From positions 1 through 61,151 of the forward strand of contig JANQJW010000013.1 in assembly GCA_028281445.1 (NCBI GenBank): a DNA stretch of 61,151 bases, read 5' to 3'. How positions within the stretch are numbered: position 1 is the stretch's first letter; the number at the start of each line of letters is the position of its first letter. A program made the translations under genes and the position numbers. The stretch is from Planctomycetota bacterium. GTDB taxonomy: Bacteria > Planctomycetota > PLA2 > JAEUHO01. The notes under the pieces are model-generated. The model was not told the DNA's origin and did no database searches. It was given only the letters and a program-made list of their open reading frames with translations. Below are positions 1-10,046 of this stretch, piece after piece.

Positions 1-147
1 GGCCTCGTGGCGGTCGCGCAGCATGCGGCGAGCGAGGTCGTGGACCCGGCGTCCATGTCGCGCGATGAGACCTGCGAAGGCAGCCGGATCCCCTGCCAGT
101 ACCCGGCGTATATCCTCTGCGTCCTGCGCGTCGCGACTCTTCGGCAT
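1..147 (-). CDS. ECF-family RNA polymerase sigma factor, N-terminal part (cut by window edge)
   Basis: A minus-strand reading frame starts at ATG 147 and stays open to base 1, giving 49 residues before the window ends. The segment VLAGDPAAFAGLIARHGRRV followed by LARRMLRDRHEA matches the sigma-70 region 2 start of ECF sigma factors (pattern VLAGD..AF..L..RH..RV..LA.RML.DRHEAED). A strong Shine-Dalgarno GGAGGGG lies directly upstream (about 148-156). ECF sigma factors direct RNA polymerase to stress or envelope regulons; the target cannot be told from here. The next gene is divergent, about 280 bases away. The family call is fairly secure although only the N-terminus is present. Confidence 0.8.
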   Translation of the reverse strand, partial: MPKSRDAQDAEDIRRVLAGDPAAFAGLIARHGRRVHDLARRMLRDRHEA

Positions 148-273
148 GCCCCTCCGGCTCTTCGGAGTATTGGGTACGCACGAGGGATAGGGAAAGGCGA
201 TCTGAATGGACGGGACTCCGCCCTGCGACAATCACGTGCGTCCACTGGGGCCGCCGGTGCTGGACGAAGGCCG

Positions 274-400
274 CGCGTCATCGGAGCGGTGGGGCGAAGG
301 CGCCGCAAGGCCGACGAGGACGCCGCGTGGCATGCCACGCAAGGACGAGAGCGCAGTGGTCGGCGCAGCGCCGTCGAGCATCCAGCGCTCCGCACGTTCG
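274..400 (-). repeat. Dispersed structured repeat, copy A
   Basis: The reverse complement of this stretch aligns over about 110 bases with 50393-50519 and 56312-56434. The core shared by all copies reads roughly TCATCGGCTTTGCGGCGCC followed by TTCGCCC. The centre is a hairpin with stem GCGTGG/CCACGC, here the perfect palindrome GCGTGGCATGCCACGC, flanked by an outer imperfect stem GCGCCGA/TCGGC. Stems are conserved while loops differ among copies. It fills the gap upstream of the isoaspartyl peptidase gene. Confidence 0.75.
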
Positions 401-425
401 TGCGGCACGAGAGACTAGAACACCT

Positions 426-1385
426 ATGGACAAGCCCCGCCCGCCGCGCCGTGCCCTGATCGTTCATGCAGGTGCCTGGGCCATTCCGGACAACGAGCGC
501 GATGCGCATCGCGCCGGATGCAAGGCGGCGGCCGAGGCCGGCTGGCAGCTCCTCCAGAAGGGAGGCAATGCGGTCGAGGTCGTCCGCGCAGCGATCCGCG
601 TCATGGAAGACGACCGCAACCTCAACGCCGGATCGGGAAGCGTGCTCACACGAGCCGGACACCCGGAGATGGATGCCGGCCTCATGTGCGGCACGCTGAT
701 GGAGGCCGGCGGCGTCGCTGCGATTCGCAATCGGGCCAACCCGATCGAGGCCGCACACGAAGTACTGCGTTCGAAGTACGTCGTGCTCGTCGGCAGCGGC
801 GCGAGTGAGTTCCTCGACGACCACGGGGTCCCGAGCGTCGATCCGGACGCCCTCATCGAGCAACGCGAGAGAGACCGGCTGCAGCAGGCGCTGCTGCGCG
901 ATCCAGGGGACGGGGCCGACTTCTCCGGGGCCGGCGTGAGCATGCCGGGGGACACCGTGGGCGCCGTTGCGATCGACAGCAAGGGGCGCATCGCCGCCGG
1001 TGCTTCCACGGGCGGCATCTGCGGCAAGCCGCCCGGGCGCATGGGCGATACCGCGATCCCCGGCGCGGGCTACTTCGCCGACAACCTCGCGGGCGGGGCG
1101 TCCTGTACGGGGTGGGGTGAGCCGTTGCTTTGCATGGGGCTCTCCCGTCGCGCCGTGGATCTGGCACGGGAGCACAACGCCATGGACGCGGTGTGGCTCT
1201 CGTTGCGCGAGTTCGAGCAGCGCTTCAGCGGCTACGGCGGCGTCATCCTCCTCGCGCGCGACGGCTCGATCGGCTACGCGTTCAACACGCCGTCGATGGC
1301 CGTTGCCTACATGGACGAGGAGATCGAGGCACCGCAGGTCGTCGGCGTCGAGCCCGAACCACCGCCGCAGGACGAAGACACCTAG
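426..1385 (+). CDS. Isoaspartyl peptidase / plant-type L-asparaginase (Ntn hydrolase)
   Basis: This 319-residue protein matches the plant-type asparaginase/isoaspartyl dipeptidase family, which cleaves itself before a threonine that becomes the N-terminal nucleophile and then hydrolyses beta-aspartyl peptides or asparagine. Seen here: VHAGAWAIP near residue 13, LNAGSGSVLT near 66, the self-cleavage site GDT-VGAVAID with catalytic Thr177, and the glycine-rich STGGICGKPPGRMGD segment. No signal peptide is visible, so it is probably cytoplasmic. The residue before Asp in the cleavage motif is Gly rather than the more usual His. The start at ATG 426 was chosen because upstream residues are repeat-derived and unlike the family. 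The stop overlaps the convergent DUF4149 gene by 4 bases. Confidence 0.88.
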   Translation: MDKPRPPRRALIVHAGAWAIPDNERDAHRAGCKAAAEAGWQLLQKGGNAVEVVRAAIRVMEDDRNLNAGSGSVLTRAGHPEMDAGLMCGTLMEAGGVAAIRNRANPIEAAHEVLRSKYVVLVGSGASEFLDDHGVPSVDPDALIEQRERDRLQQALLRDPGDGADFSGAGVSMPGDTVGAVAIDSKGRIAAGASTGGICGKPPGRMGDTAIPGAGYFADNLAGGASCTGWGEPLLCMGLSRRAVDLAREHNAMDAVWLSLREFEQRFSGYGGVILLARDGSIGYAFNTPSMAVAYMDEEIEAPQVVGVEPEPPPQDEDT

Positions 1386-1876
1386 CTCAGCCGATTCGAC
1401 GGCATCGCCAGGATGACAAAGGCCGCCGTCGCCATGAAGAGGTTCAGCGAATACAGGCGGACGTAGATGCGGTGGAGCTGCTGGAACTCCCGCTTCTCCT
1501 CGTCCGTGCGCGTGTCCTCGGCATCGTCGTCGCGCGGCGGGGCCACCTCCTTCACGCCCGGCGCCACGATGAGCATCAGCGACAGGTAGGCAAGTGCAAC
1601 GATGACCATGATGGCCGTCTCGAGCCACCACCGGATGCCCGCATGCGGGAAGAGCACGGCGATGAACGCGGCGCTGAGTGCTGCGGCCCATGCCCCGCCG
1701 AACCCGACGCGGTCGAAGACGTGGAGGATGCGTTCGAACACGGCGCCCGCCTGTCGCGAGGCCAGCGCCTTGTGAAGCTGGGGTGCCGTCGCAAACGCGA
1801 TCGCGGCCGTGCCGCCCAGGACAAGCGCGGTGCCCAGGCAGAAGATCGTCAGCAGGAGCGTGAAGACGAATGTCAA
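1382..1876 (-). CDS. DUF4149 (TMEM205-like) membrane protein
   Basis: The predicted 164-residue protein has about four hydrophobic helices: near residues 5-30, 55-75, 85-105 and 140-158. A charged loop rich in Asp/Glu/Arg lies between helices 3 and 4. The layout, with APQLHKAL after helix 1 and a final membrane pass, resembles DUF4149 proteins, whose function is unknown. It starts at TTG 1876 in a TTGA overlap with the RidA stop codon, so translation is probably coupled. It is the last gene of a four-gene minus-strand operon. The family assignment rests on pattern recognition and is moderately sure. Confidence 0.65.
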   Translation of the reverse strand: MTFVFTLLLTIFCLGTALVLGGTAAIAFATAPQLHKALASRQAGAVFERILHVFDRVGFGGAWAAALSAAFIAVLFPHAGIRWWLETAIMVIVALAYLSLMLIVAPGVKEVAPPRDDDAEDTRTDEEKREFQQLHRIYVRLYSLNLFMATAAFVILAMPSNRLS

Positions 1877-2274
1877 GGGATGACGGCGTCCGTCTCGACC
1901 TCGATCAGCGCGTCCGGATCGTAGAAGCGGGAGACCTGGATGAGGGTCATGGCGGGGAACCAGCGCCCGAAGTGCTCGCGGTAGATCGCGCCGATGGCCT
2001 TGCCGTGGCTCTTGTAGTCCTCGACGTCGGCCACGTAGATGCGCATGCGCACGATGTGCTCGGGCTTGCCGCCGGCTTCCTCGAGCACCGTGATGATGTT
2101 TCGAAACGTACCTTCGACCTGTGCGACGAGATCACCGGGGTTGGCGACCGAGCCGTCCTTCGCCATGTCGACCTGACCGGCGATGAACAACCGGCGCCCG
2201 CCTTCTGTCTCGATCGCATTGGCGTAGCCGACGGGATCTGCCATCGACTCGGGATTGACCGGCTTCCAGCTCAT
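1873..2274 (-). CDS. RidA/YjgF family enamine/imine deaminase
   Basis: This 133-residue protein is the usual RidA length. RidA proteins hydrolyse reactive enamine/imine intermediates such as 2-aminoacrylate made by PLP enzymes. Visible features are GRRLFIAGQVDMAKDG near residue 26, the helix Q.E..FRNI..VLEEAG, and a C-terminal strand ending IEVETDAVIP. The arginine that usually binds the substrate carboxylate is plausibly in MRIYVADVEDY, but the protein is a diverged subgroup. It starts in an ATGA overlap with the acyl-CoA dehydrogenase stop. Linkage to a crotonase and a dehydrogenase suggests clean-up during a degradative pathway, which is an inference. Confidence 0.85.
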   Translation of the reverse strand: MSWKPVNPESMADPVGYANAIETEGGRRLFIAGQVDMAKDGSVANPGDLVAQVEGTFRNIITVLEEAGGKPEHIVRMRIYVADVEDYKSHGKAIGAIYREHFGRWFPAMTLIQVSRFYDPDALIEVETDAVIP

Positions 2275-3458
2275 TCGCCTCTCCCCTCATCCTTGCCCAG
2301 CAGATTGCGAGACAGGATCACGCGTTGCACGTTGCTCGTGCCCTCGTAGATCGTGAGTGCGATCACGTCGCGGTAGTGGCGCTCGAGCGGCAGCTCGTCG
2401 TTGTAGCCGCGCGACCCGTGTAGCTGGATCGCGTTGGTGGCCGCGCGCAGCGCGGCCTCGGTCGCGTAGAGCTTCGCGGCGCTGACGGCATGCGCGTTGT
2501 CGAGGCCGCGGTCCTTCAACCGTGCGGCCTGGTGCACGAGCAGGCGCGCGGCGCGCAGCTCCACGTCCATGTCCGCCAGCGTTGCGCCCACCTGCTGGAA
2601 GTCGCCGATGCGGCGTCCGAACTGGCGGCGCGAACGTGCGAAGCGAATCGACTGCTCGAGGCACGCGCGGTGGACCCCGACCGCGCCGGAAGCCACGTTG
2701 AGGCGTCCGTCTTCGAGTCCGAACATCGCGATCGAGAAGCCGCTCCGTTCCCCGCCGATGCGATTGGTCTTCGGCACGCGCACGTCCTTGAAGACGACCC
2801 GTGCGTGGTCCGACGCGCGATGCCCGAGCTCGTTGCCGGGCATCGGTTCCGTATGCACGCCTTCTGTGTCTGCAGGCACGGCGTAGCACTCGAGCCCGCG
2901 CGTGCGGGCCTTTGTGTCGACGGTGCCGAAGACCAGCAGGATGTCGGCCACGCCGCCGTTCGTGATCCAGACCTTCTCGCCGCGGATCACGACCTCGTCA
3001 CCCTCTTCCGTGATCGTCGTTGCGATCGCGCCCAGGTCGCTGCCGGCCCCCGGCTCCGTCAAGCAGCACGCGCCGATGGACGTACCCGCGATCAACCCCG
3101 GAACCCACCGCTCACGCAGCGTGTCGTTGGCGAAGGTCGAGAGCGGCGCGAGAACCAGCCCGGCCTGTACGGCGAGGAAGCCGCGCGCGCTGCCGTCGAC
3201 GGCACCGATCTCCTCGGCAATGGCGCACGCGGCGAGCGTCGACGCGCCGCCGCCCGTGGGCTCGGACAGCCCCGCCCCGATCAGGCCCGCTTCGCCAAGC
3301 GCGGCGACGATGCGACGGGAGAAGCGGCCCTCGCGGTCCAGCCGCTGGGCGTTCGCTGCCAGCGTCTCCTGCGCGAAGGTGCGGGCGCGGCCGCGCCAGA
3401 TCTCGTCGGCTTCCGGGAGCCCGTACTCGATCCCGTACTGGTCGGCGAAGCCCGGCAT
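2271..3458 (-). CDS. Acyl-CoA dehydrogenase
   Basis: This 395-residue flavoprotein has the full acyl-CoA dehydrogenase layout: an N-terminal helical domain, the middle beta domain with CCLTEPGAGSDLGAI and KVWITNGGVADILLVF, and the C-terminal helical domain with RRQFGRRIGDFQQVG. The catalytic base is Glu372 in IYEGTSN, the position used by short/medium-chain and glutaryl-type enzymes. Isovaleryl-CoA dehydrogenases have Gly/Ala there, so this is unlikely to be the isovaleryl enzyme for the nearby liu operon. The start is fixed at ATG 3458, which overlaps the crotonase stop as ATGA; a longer upstream reading would lie inside the crotonase gene. The substrate is unknown. Confidence 0.92.
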   Translation of the reverse strand: MPGFADQYGIEYGLPEADEIWRGRARTFAQETLAANAQRLDREGRFSRRIVAALGEAGLIGAGLSEPTGGGASTLAACAIAEEIGAVDGSARGFLAVQAGLVLAPLSTFANDTLRERWVPGLIAGTSIGACCLTEPGAGSDLGAIATTITEEGDEVVIRGEKVWITNGGVADILLVFGTVDTKARTRGLECYAVPADTEGVHTEPMPGNELGHRASDHARVVFKDVRVPKTNRIGGERSGFSIAMFGLEDGRLNVASGAVGVHRACLEQSIRFARSRRQFGRRIGDFQQVGATLADMDVELRAARLLVHQAARLKDRGLDNAHAVSAAKLYATEAALRAATNAIQLHGSRGYNDELPLERHYRDVIALTIYEGTSNVQRVILSRNLLGKDEGRGE

Positions 3459-4252
3459 CAACGACCGGTGAAGTCCGGCTCGGTGCCCTTCGACCACGCG
3501 TCGTAGAAGACCTTGTGATCGTCGGCGCGCAGCAGGAACGCCTGGGCGATGGCCTCGGTCTCGATCGCCGAACCGAGGTCCATCGAGAGTTCGTTGTTGA
3601 GGAGGCGCTTCGTCATCGAAACGGCCATCGTGGGGCCCTTCGCGAGGCGTGCGGCAAGCGCGTTCGCCGCGGGCATGAGCTCATCGAGCGGCAGCACTTG
3701 CGTTGCGAGCCCGCTGGCGAGCGCCGTCCGTGCGTCGATCCCGTCGCCCAGCATGAGCCACTCCGTGGCGCGCCCGAGGCCGACGACGCGGGGCAGCAGG
3801 TACGCCGCGCCCATGTCGGCGCCGGTCAGGCCGACCTTCGTGAAGAGGAAGTGGATCTTCGTCCGCTCGGCGAAGAGCCGGAAGTCGCACGCGAGCGCGA
3901 TGACCGCGCCCGCGCCCGCCGTGGGGCCATTGAGGGCCGCGATGACAGGCCGGTCGTAGCGGCGGATGTTCTCGATCAGCTCGCCGGTCATCCGCGTGAA
4001 CTCGATCACGTCGTGGGAGTCGCGTTGGAAGAGCGCTCCGATGATGTCGTCGACGTCTCCACCCCCGCAGAACCCCTTGCCCTTGCCGGTGATGATGACG
4101 GCCTTGACCTCGGGCTCGAAGCGGAGCTGATAGAAACGGTCCGTGAGCTTGCGATACACCTCGAAGGTCAGCGCGTTGAGCTGCTCCGGCCGGTCGAGCG
4201 TGATCGTTGCCACGCCGTCTTCGACCTCGTAGCCGAAGGGAAGATCCGCCAT
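3458..4252 (-). CDS. Enoyl-CoA hydratase/isomerase family (crotonase) protein
   Basis: This 264-residue protein has the crotonase fold. ITLDRPEQLNALTF lies near residue 17, the first oxyanion-hole strand GKGFCGGGDV near 57, and the second oxyanion segment NGPTAGAGAVIAL near 106. The two glutamates used by classical hydratases appear absent: the first position reads FTKVGL (not PEIKLG) and the second falls in GADMGAAYLLPR. It may therefore catalyse isomerisation, thioester hydrolysis or another crotonase reaction. It is the first gene of a coupled operon with acyl-CoA dehydrogenase, RidA and DUF4149. A Shine-Dalgarno GGAGA lies at about 4260-4264. Confidence 0.88.
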   Translation of the reverse strand: MADLPFGYEVEDGVATITLDRPEQLNALTFEVYRKLTDRFYQLRFEPEVKAVIITGKGKGFCGGGDVDDIIGALFQRDSHDVIEFTRMTGELIENIRRYDRPVIAALNGPTAGAGAVIALACDFRLFAERTKIHFLFTKVGLTGADMGAAYLLPRVVGLGRATEWLMLGDGIDARTALASGLATQVLPLDELMPAANALAARLAKGPTMAVSMTKRLLNNELSMDLGSAIETEAIAQAFLLRADDHKVFYDAWSKGTEPDFTGR

Positions 4253-4383
4253 AGGTAGGTCTCCAGTGGGGCGGACATGGTACCGGTTGTCGTCGCCCGC
4301 TCTAGTGGATGTAGCCGACCGATTTGCCGCAGACCTCCATCAGGCGTCCGGCCGCATCGAGAGTGCGCTTCCGTCTCGAGCCA

Positions 4384-4680
4384 CTAGCCAAGCAGCCACC
4401 ATGTGACGCCAACGATGAGCAGCTGTGTCACGATCAGCATGCGCCACGGTTCTTGTACGCCGCGCCGGCGCTCTTCGGACGACGGCCGCTTACTGATAAT
4501 GATGCTCAGTGACCACAGGACTGCCCATCCCACGAAGAAGGGCCATGCCCTGAGTGCCGGGAACATGTGGAGACACCAGATGGCAACAGCGTTGGACCCG
4601 CCACCATAGACGATCATCTCAGGTGCCAAGAGATAGAGGATGTACTCATCAACCGAGGGGCGCGCGGATCTAGTCGTCAT
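4384..4680 (-). CDS. Small membrane protein of unknown family
   Basis: This frame encodes about 98 residues with two or three hydrophobic segments: a weak one near residues 10-35, FFVGWAVLWSLSIIIS near 55-70, and MLIVTQLLIVGVTWWLLG at the C-terminus. A basic loop KRPSSEERRR separates the last two. I do not recognise the family. ATG 4680 is chosen; an in-frame GTG at 4701 would add seven residues. No clear Shine-Dalgarno is seen. The region has lower GC and more irregular third positions than its neighbours, which suggests relaxed selection or recent acquisition. The flanks 4253-4383 and 4702-4818 hold nothing I can call. Confidence 0.5.
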   Translation of the reverse strand: MTTRSARPSVDEYILYLLAPEMIVYGGGSNAVAIWCLHMFPALRAWPFFVGWAVLWSLSIIISKRPSSEERRRGVQEPWRMLIVTQLLIVGVTWWLLG

Positions 4681-4818
4681 CGCGAAGCCGGCCGCGGCCA
4701 CAGTGCGTGGGAGATGAGGCAGCGGAGTGCCCTTCGTACATCTCTGAATCGTACTCGATGAACGGCCCTTCGAATTACAGGTGGATGCTCGAGCCGGCGT
4801 GCAGCAAGGGGGACGCCC

Positions 4819-5538
4819 CTAGTCCAACCGCACCACCTCGCCATTGCTGTAGTCGCTCGCCACGAGATGGAGGATGGCCTCGGCGACTTCGTCGGGTTGG
4901 ATCAGGCGGCCCGAGCGATTCATCTTCGCAATTGCGGTACGGGCGTCCTCCGCGGGCATTCCGGTCTTGGCCGTCATGTTGGCGACCGTGCGCTCCGTCA
5001 TGGCGGTGTCCAGAAAGCCGGGGCAGATGGCGCAGACGCGCACGCCCTTTCCATCGAGGTCCATCGCCATGGCGCGTGTGAGTCCCAGCACCGCGTGCTT
5101 GCTGGCGACATAGGCGGCGGTGTACTTGAAGCCCTCCAGCGCCGCCGTGCTCGCGACGTTGCAGATGAAGCCCGCCCCGGCCTCCTTCATGGGCGCGAGG
5201 CACGCGGTGCTGGCGATCCACGTGCCGGTGACGTTGACGGCCTGCGTGCGCGACCAGAGATCGTCGTCCGGCGGGAGCAGGCCCGACGACTCCGCGATGC
5301 CTGCCGCGTTCACCAACACGAGCGGCGGCGCAACGGTCTCCGCGACCTGCGCCACGGCGCGCTCTACCGACGGCCGGTCGGTGACGTCCGCCTCGAAGGC
5401 GGCGTAGCCTTCCACACCGCGCACGTCTCTGTCGAGAAGCGCGACCTGGTAGCCCGCGCCGCCGAGCGCCGCTGCCAGCGACAGGCCCAGCCCGCCTGCG
5501 CCTCCGGTGATGACCGCTGCTGTCTCCTCGGGCTTCAT
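4819..5538 (-). CDS. Short-chain dehydrogenase/reductase (SDR)
   Basis: This 239-residue classical SDR is an NAD(P)-dependent oxidoreductase. The Rossmann glycine motif TGGAGGLG is at residues 11-18, NAAG at 77-80, Asn102 in VNVTG, catalytic Ser130 in NVAS, and Tyr143/Lys147 in YVASK. LLDRD after beta-strand 2, with an acidic residue, favours NAD over NADP. The C-terminal SNGEVVRLD is a shortened form of the usual SDR ending. It is transcribed divergently from the liu operon with 68 bases between starts, and could act on hydroxyacyl-CoA intermediates. That link is inference from position only. Confidence 0.9.
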   Translation of the reverse strand: MKPEETAAVITGGAGGLGLSLAAALGGAGYQVALLDRDVRGVEGYAAFEADVTDRPSVERAVAQVAETVAPPLVLVNAAGIAESSGLLPPDDDLWSRTQAVNVTGTWIASTACLAPMKEAGAGFICNVASTAALEGFKYTAAYVASKHAVLGLTRAMAMDLDGKGVRVCAICPGFLDTAMTERTVANMTAKTGMPAEDARTAIAKMNRSGRLIQPDEVAEAILHLVASDYSNGEVVRLD

Positions 5539-5545
5539 GGTGGGA

Positions 5546-5551
5546 AGGCTA
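5546..5551 (-). promoter_or_regulatory. Putative -10 box (TAGCCT) for the SDR gene, near-leaderless
   Basis: On the minus strand TAGCCT ends 7 bases before ATG 5538, and no Shine-Dalgarno is present between them. Initiation about 7 bases downstream of a -10 box would begin the transcript at or next to the start codon. No -35 consensus is evident. One of nine similarly placed TANNNT boxes in the window. Confidence 0.35.
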
Positions 5552-5590
5552 CACCCGATCCCGACTGCGCGGAGGCGGGTGCCCCCCGGG

Positions 5591-5596
5591 TAGGAT
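5591..5596 (+). promoter_or_regulatory. Putative -10 box (TAGGAT) for the liu operon
   Basis: TAGGAT lies 10 bases before ATG 5607 with no separate Shine-Dalgarno, predicting a leader of only a few bases. The AGGA inside the box could alternatively act as a weak ribosome-binding site. No -35 consensus is seen. Confidence 0.4.
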
Positions 5597-5606
5597 CTGC
5601 GCGCTC

Positions 5607-7217
5607 ATGGATGTGATTCCGACCCAGGTCCAGACCGGTTCCGAGACCTACCGCGAGAACCACGCGCGCAACCAGGAGCGGGTCGACACGCTCCGCGCGC
5701 TGCTGGCCGAGATCCGGGTGGGGGGCAGCGAGAAGGCCCGGGCCAAGCACGAGTCCCGCGGCAAGCTCTTCGTGCGCGAGCGCATCGACCGGTTGCTCGA
5801 CCCCGAGAGCCCCTTCCTCGAGCTCTCGGCCCTGGCGGCGCACGGGATGTACGGCACGTCCGCGCCGGCGGCAGGCGTGATCACGGGCATCGGACGCGTC
5901 CACGGCCGCGAGGTCATGGTCGTCGCCAACGACGCCACCGTGAAAGGCGGCAGCTACCTGCCGGTCACGGTGAAGAAGCACGTGCGCGCCCAGGAGATCG
6001 CGATCGAGAACCGGCTGCCGACCGTCTACCTGGTCGACTCCGGCGGCGCCTTCCTTCCGCTCCAGGCCGAAGTGTTCCCGGACAAGTACCACTTCGGCCG
6101 CATCTTCCGGAACCAGGCCGTGCTCTCGGCGCAGCGCGTCCCGCAGATCGCCGTGGTCATGGGCATGTGCACCGCAGGCGGCGCGTACGTGCCCGCGATG
6201 AGCGATGAGGCGGTCATCGTGAAGGGCAACGGCACGATCTACCTCGCCGGCCCGCCCCTGGTGAAGGCTGCGACCGGCGAGGAGGTGTCGGCCGAGGATC
6301 TGGGCGGCGCCGACGTCCACACCCGGGTCAGCGGCGTGGCAGATCACTTCGCCCACGACGACGAGGAGGCGCTCCATCAGGCGCGCGCCATCCTCGAGTC
6401 GCTCAATCGCGAGCCGCACCGCGGCATGGAGCTGCGCGACGCCGAGGATCCGAAGTACGACGCCGACGAGATGCTCGGCATCCTGCCTGTCGATGTGCGC
6501 ACGCCCTACGACGTCCGCGAGATCATCGCGCGCATCGTGGACGGAAGCCGCTTCCAGGAGTTCAAGGCACGCTACGGCACGACGCTCGTGACGGGCTTCG
6601 CGCGCATCCACGGCATGCCGGTCGGAATCATCGCCAACAACGGCGTGCTGTTCTCGCCCTCGGCGCAGAAGGGCTCGCACTTCGTGCAGCTCTGCGGACA
6701 GCGGGGGATCCCGATCGTGTTCCTGCAGAACGTCACCGGCTTCATGGTCGGTCGCGAGGCGGAGAGCGGTGGGATCGCGCGTGACGGCGCAAAGATGGTG
6801 CAGGCCGTCGCCACGGTGAACGTGCCGAAGATCACCGTGATCGTCGGCGCTTCCTTCGGCGCGGGGAACTACGGCATGTGCGGGCGCGCCTACGACGCGC
6901 GCTTCCTCTTCACGTGGCCCAACGCGCGCATCAGCGTCATGGGCGGCGAGCAGGCGGCACAGGTCATGCTCACCGTGAAGCGCGATCAGCTCGCCTACGA
7001 AGAGAAGCCGCCGCTCACGGAAGAAGAAGAGGAGGCCCTGCTCGCGCCGATTCGCGAGAAGTACGAGACCGAAGGCCATCCCAGCTACGGGAGCGCGCGC
7101 CTCTGGGACGACGGCGTCATCGAGCCGGCCCAGACGCGCGACGTCCTGGGTCTTGCTCTCTACGCAACCCTCAACGCTCCGCTCGACGAGCCGCGCGAGC
7201 CGGTCTATCGGATGTAG
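5607..7217 (+). CDS. liuB: Methylcrotonyl-CoA carboxylase, carboxyltransferase (beta) subunit
   Basis: This 536-residue protein is a biotin-dependent acyl-CoA carboxyltransferase that moves carboxyl from carboxybiotin to 3-methylcrotonyl-CoA in leucine breakdown. It matches LiuB/MccB along its length: [17 protein letters not shown] near residue 50, [56 protein letters not shown], and in the second half [16 protein letters not shown] and [17 protein letters not shown]. These are the two oxyanion-forming carboxyltransferase halves. The length equals bacterial MCC beta. It opens an operon whose members (liuC, split alpha subunit, liuE) agree with leucine catabolism rather than propionyl-CoA carboxylation. 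Confidence 0.93.
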   Translation: MDVIPTQVQTGSETYRENHARNQERVDTLRALLAEIRVGGSEKARAKHESRGKLFVRERIDRLLDPESPFLELSALAAHGMYGTSAPAAGVITGIGRVHGREVMVVANDATVKGGSYLPVTVKKHVRAQEIAIENRLPTVYLVDSGGAFLPLQAEVFPDKYHFGRIFRNQAVLSAQRVPQIAVVMGMCTAGGAYVPAMSDEAVIVKGNGTIYLAGPPLVKAATGEEVSAEDLGGADVHTRVSGVADHFAHDDEEALHQARAILESLNREPHRGMELRDAEDPKYDADEMLGILPVDVRTPYDVREIIARIVDGSRFQEFKARYGTTLVTGFARIHGMPVGIIANNGVLFSPSAQKGSHFVQLCGQRGIPIVFLQNVTGFMVGREAESGGIARDGAKMVQAVATVNVPKITVIVGASFGAGNYGMCGRAYDARFLFTWPNARISVMGGEQAAQVMLTVKRDQLAYEEKPPLTEEEEEALLAPIREKYETEGHPSYGSARLWDDGVIEPAQTRDVLGLALYATLNAPLDEPREPVYRM

Positions 7218-7219
7218 CT

Positions 7220-8004
7220 GTGAGCGAGGGTGAGGTCTCCATCCAGGTCGACGTTCGTGACGCCGTCGGCTACGTGTTCCTCAACCGGCCCGACGTCCGC
7301 AATGCCTTCGACGACCACGCCGCGGCCTCGCTCGTGCAGATCTTCGACCGCCTCGGATCGAACGACGAGGTGCGGGCGATCGTCCTCGGCGGACGCGGGC
7401 CGATGTTCTGCGCAGGCGGTGATCTCAACTGGATGAAGCGCGTGGCGGGCTACACCCGCGAACAGAACATGCGGGATGCGGCCGCATTCCAGCAGGCCTT
7501 CGAACGGATCGACCGCTGTCCCAAGCCGGTCGTCGGGCGCATCCAGGGGGCGGCGCTGGGGGGCGGCGCCGGCCTCGTGGCCGTGTGCGACGTCGCGGTT
7601 ACGGCCGAGGGCACGAAGATCGGCTTTCCCGAGGTACGCCTGGGACTCGTGCCCGGCGTCATCTCACCCTACGTGCTGCGGAAAATCGGCATGAGCCGCA
7701 CGCGCCACCTGTTTCTCACCGGCGAGCGGTTCGACGCCCACGAAGCGCTGCGCATGGGGCTCGTCCACCGCGTCGTGCCCGAGGACGATCTCGATGGCGC
7801 CGTCGATAGGGTGCTCTCCTCGCTGAAGAGCTGCGCGCCCCAGGCGGTGCGCGGCGCCAAGGAGCTGCTGCGCCGTCTCGAAGACGCCAACCAGGAGCGC
7901 GCCGCCTCGCTCGCGCGTCAGGCCATCACCGATGCGCGTGCTTCGGATGACGGCCAGGAGGGACTGGCGGCGTTTCTCGAGAAGCGCCGGCCTGGGTGGC
8001 TGCA

Positions 8005-8008
<4 letters not shown>
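7220..8008 (+). CDS. liuC: Methylglutaconyl-CoA hydratase
   Basis: This 262-residue crotonase hydrates 3-methylglutaconyl-CoA to HMG-CoA, the step between methylcrotonyl-CoA carboxylase and HMG-CoA lyase. Seen here: LNRPDVRNAFDD near residue 18, GRGPMFCAGGDLNWMKR near 55, QGAALGGGAGLVAVCDVAV near 105, and FPEVRLGLVPGVISPYV near 135. The DLNWM and GVISPYV segments are typical of LiuC. The start is GTG 7220, two bases after the liuB stop; longer upstream reading would lie inside liuB. The stop overlaps the next gene. Gene order liuB-liuC-liuD-liuE supports the assignment. Confidence 0.9.
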
Positions 8009-9524
<1,516 letters not shown>

Positions 9525-9528
<4 letters not shown>

Positions 9529-10046
9529 GCGCGAAGTCCCTCAAGAAGAGCTATCTCCTGGGCGGGCGCGCTGTCGAGGCGGCGCTGCGGCTCGCCGACG
9601 GGCGCGTCACGGGCTCGTTGACGACCGCCGGGGACGAGCCGGCGGTCGTGGATGGCTCCGCGCGTCGCCTTGGGGCGCACCGCTTGGCGCTCGAGCTCGA
9701 CGGCAAGCGGGTGCGCGCCACGGTGCTGCGTGATGGCGGCCGCACCTGGGTGCAGATCGACGGGCGCACATACGAGGTCGATGTCCACGAGCGCGGGGCG
9801 GGCGGTGGAGCCCACCTCGGCGAAGCCGACTTTGCCGTGAGCCCGATGACGGGCGGCCTCACGAAGGTGTCGGTGACCCCGGGCGATTCGGTCGACAAGA
9901 GTGGTGAGCTCTTCGTGGTCGAGGCGATGAAGATGGAGTTCGTCGTACGGGCGCCGCGCGATCTCGTCGTTGCGAGCGTGGCGTACGCTGCCGGAGATCA
10001 GGTGGAGCAAGGCGACGTGGTGGTTGCCTTCGAGGAGGAAGCGTGA
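9525..10046 (+). CDS. Biotin carboxyl carrier protein of the split methylcrotonyl-CoA carboxylase alpha
   Basis: This 173-residue protein carries the biotin attachment motif VVEAMKMEF, with Lys136 as the biotinylated residue, inside a C-terminal biotinyl domain (about 103-171: VSPMTGGLTKVSVTPGDSV to GDVVVAFEEEA). The N-terminal 100 residues form a beta-rich region (LRLADGRVTG, VRATVLRDGGRTWVQIDGRTYEVDV) resembling the BT domain that links carboxylase and carrier in one-chain MCC/PCC alpha subunits and contacts the beta subunit. With the preceding gene it reconstitutes the normal domain order. It overlaps both neighbours by 4 bases (ATGA and GTGA), so the parts should be made in step. Confidence 0.92.

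Noticed and set aside
7..459. A plus-strand frame covering the upstream region of the isoaspartyl peptidase
   Set aside because: It lies across the dispersed repeat; the same KADEDAAW-type peptide appears in the reverse frames of the other repeat copies and reflects the repeat, not a protein.
4314..4400. A minus-strand C-terminal-like peptide ending in GKSVGYIH before a TAG
   Set aside because: The frame looks slightly coding-like but no start, no domain and no upstream part are found; it is too short to call a gene remnant.
5535..7079. A minus-strand open frame of 514 codons over liuB
   Set aside because: It is the antisense shadow of a clearly homologous carboxyltransferase gene.
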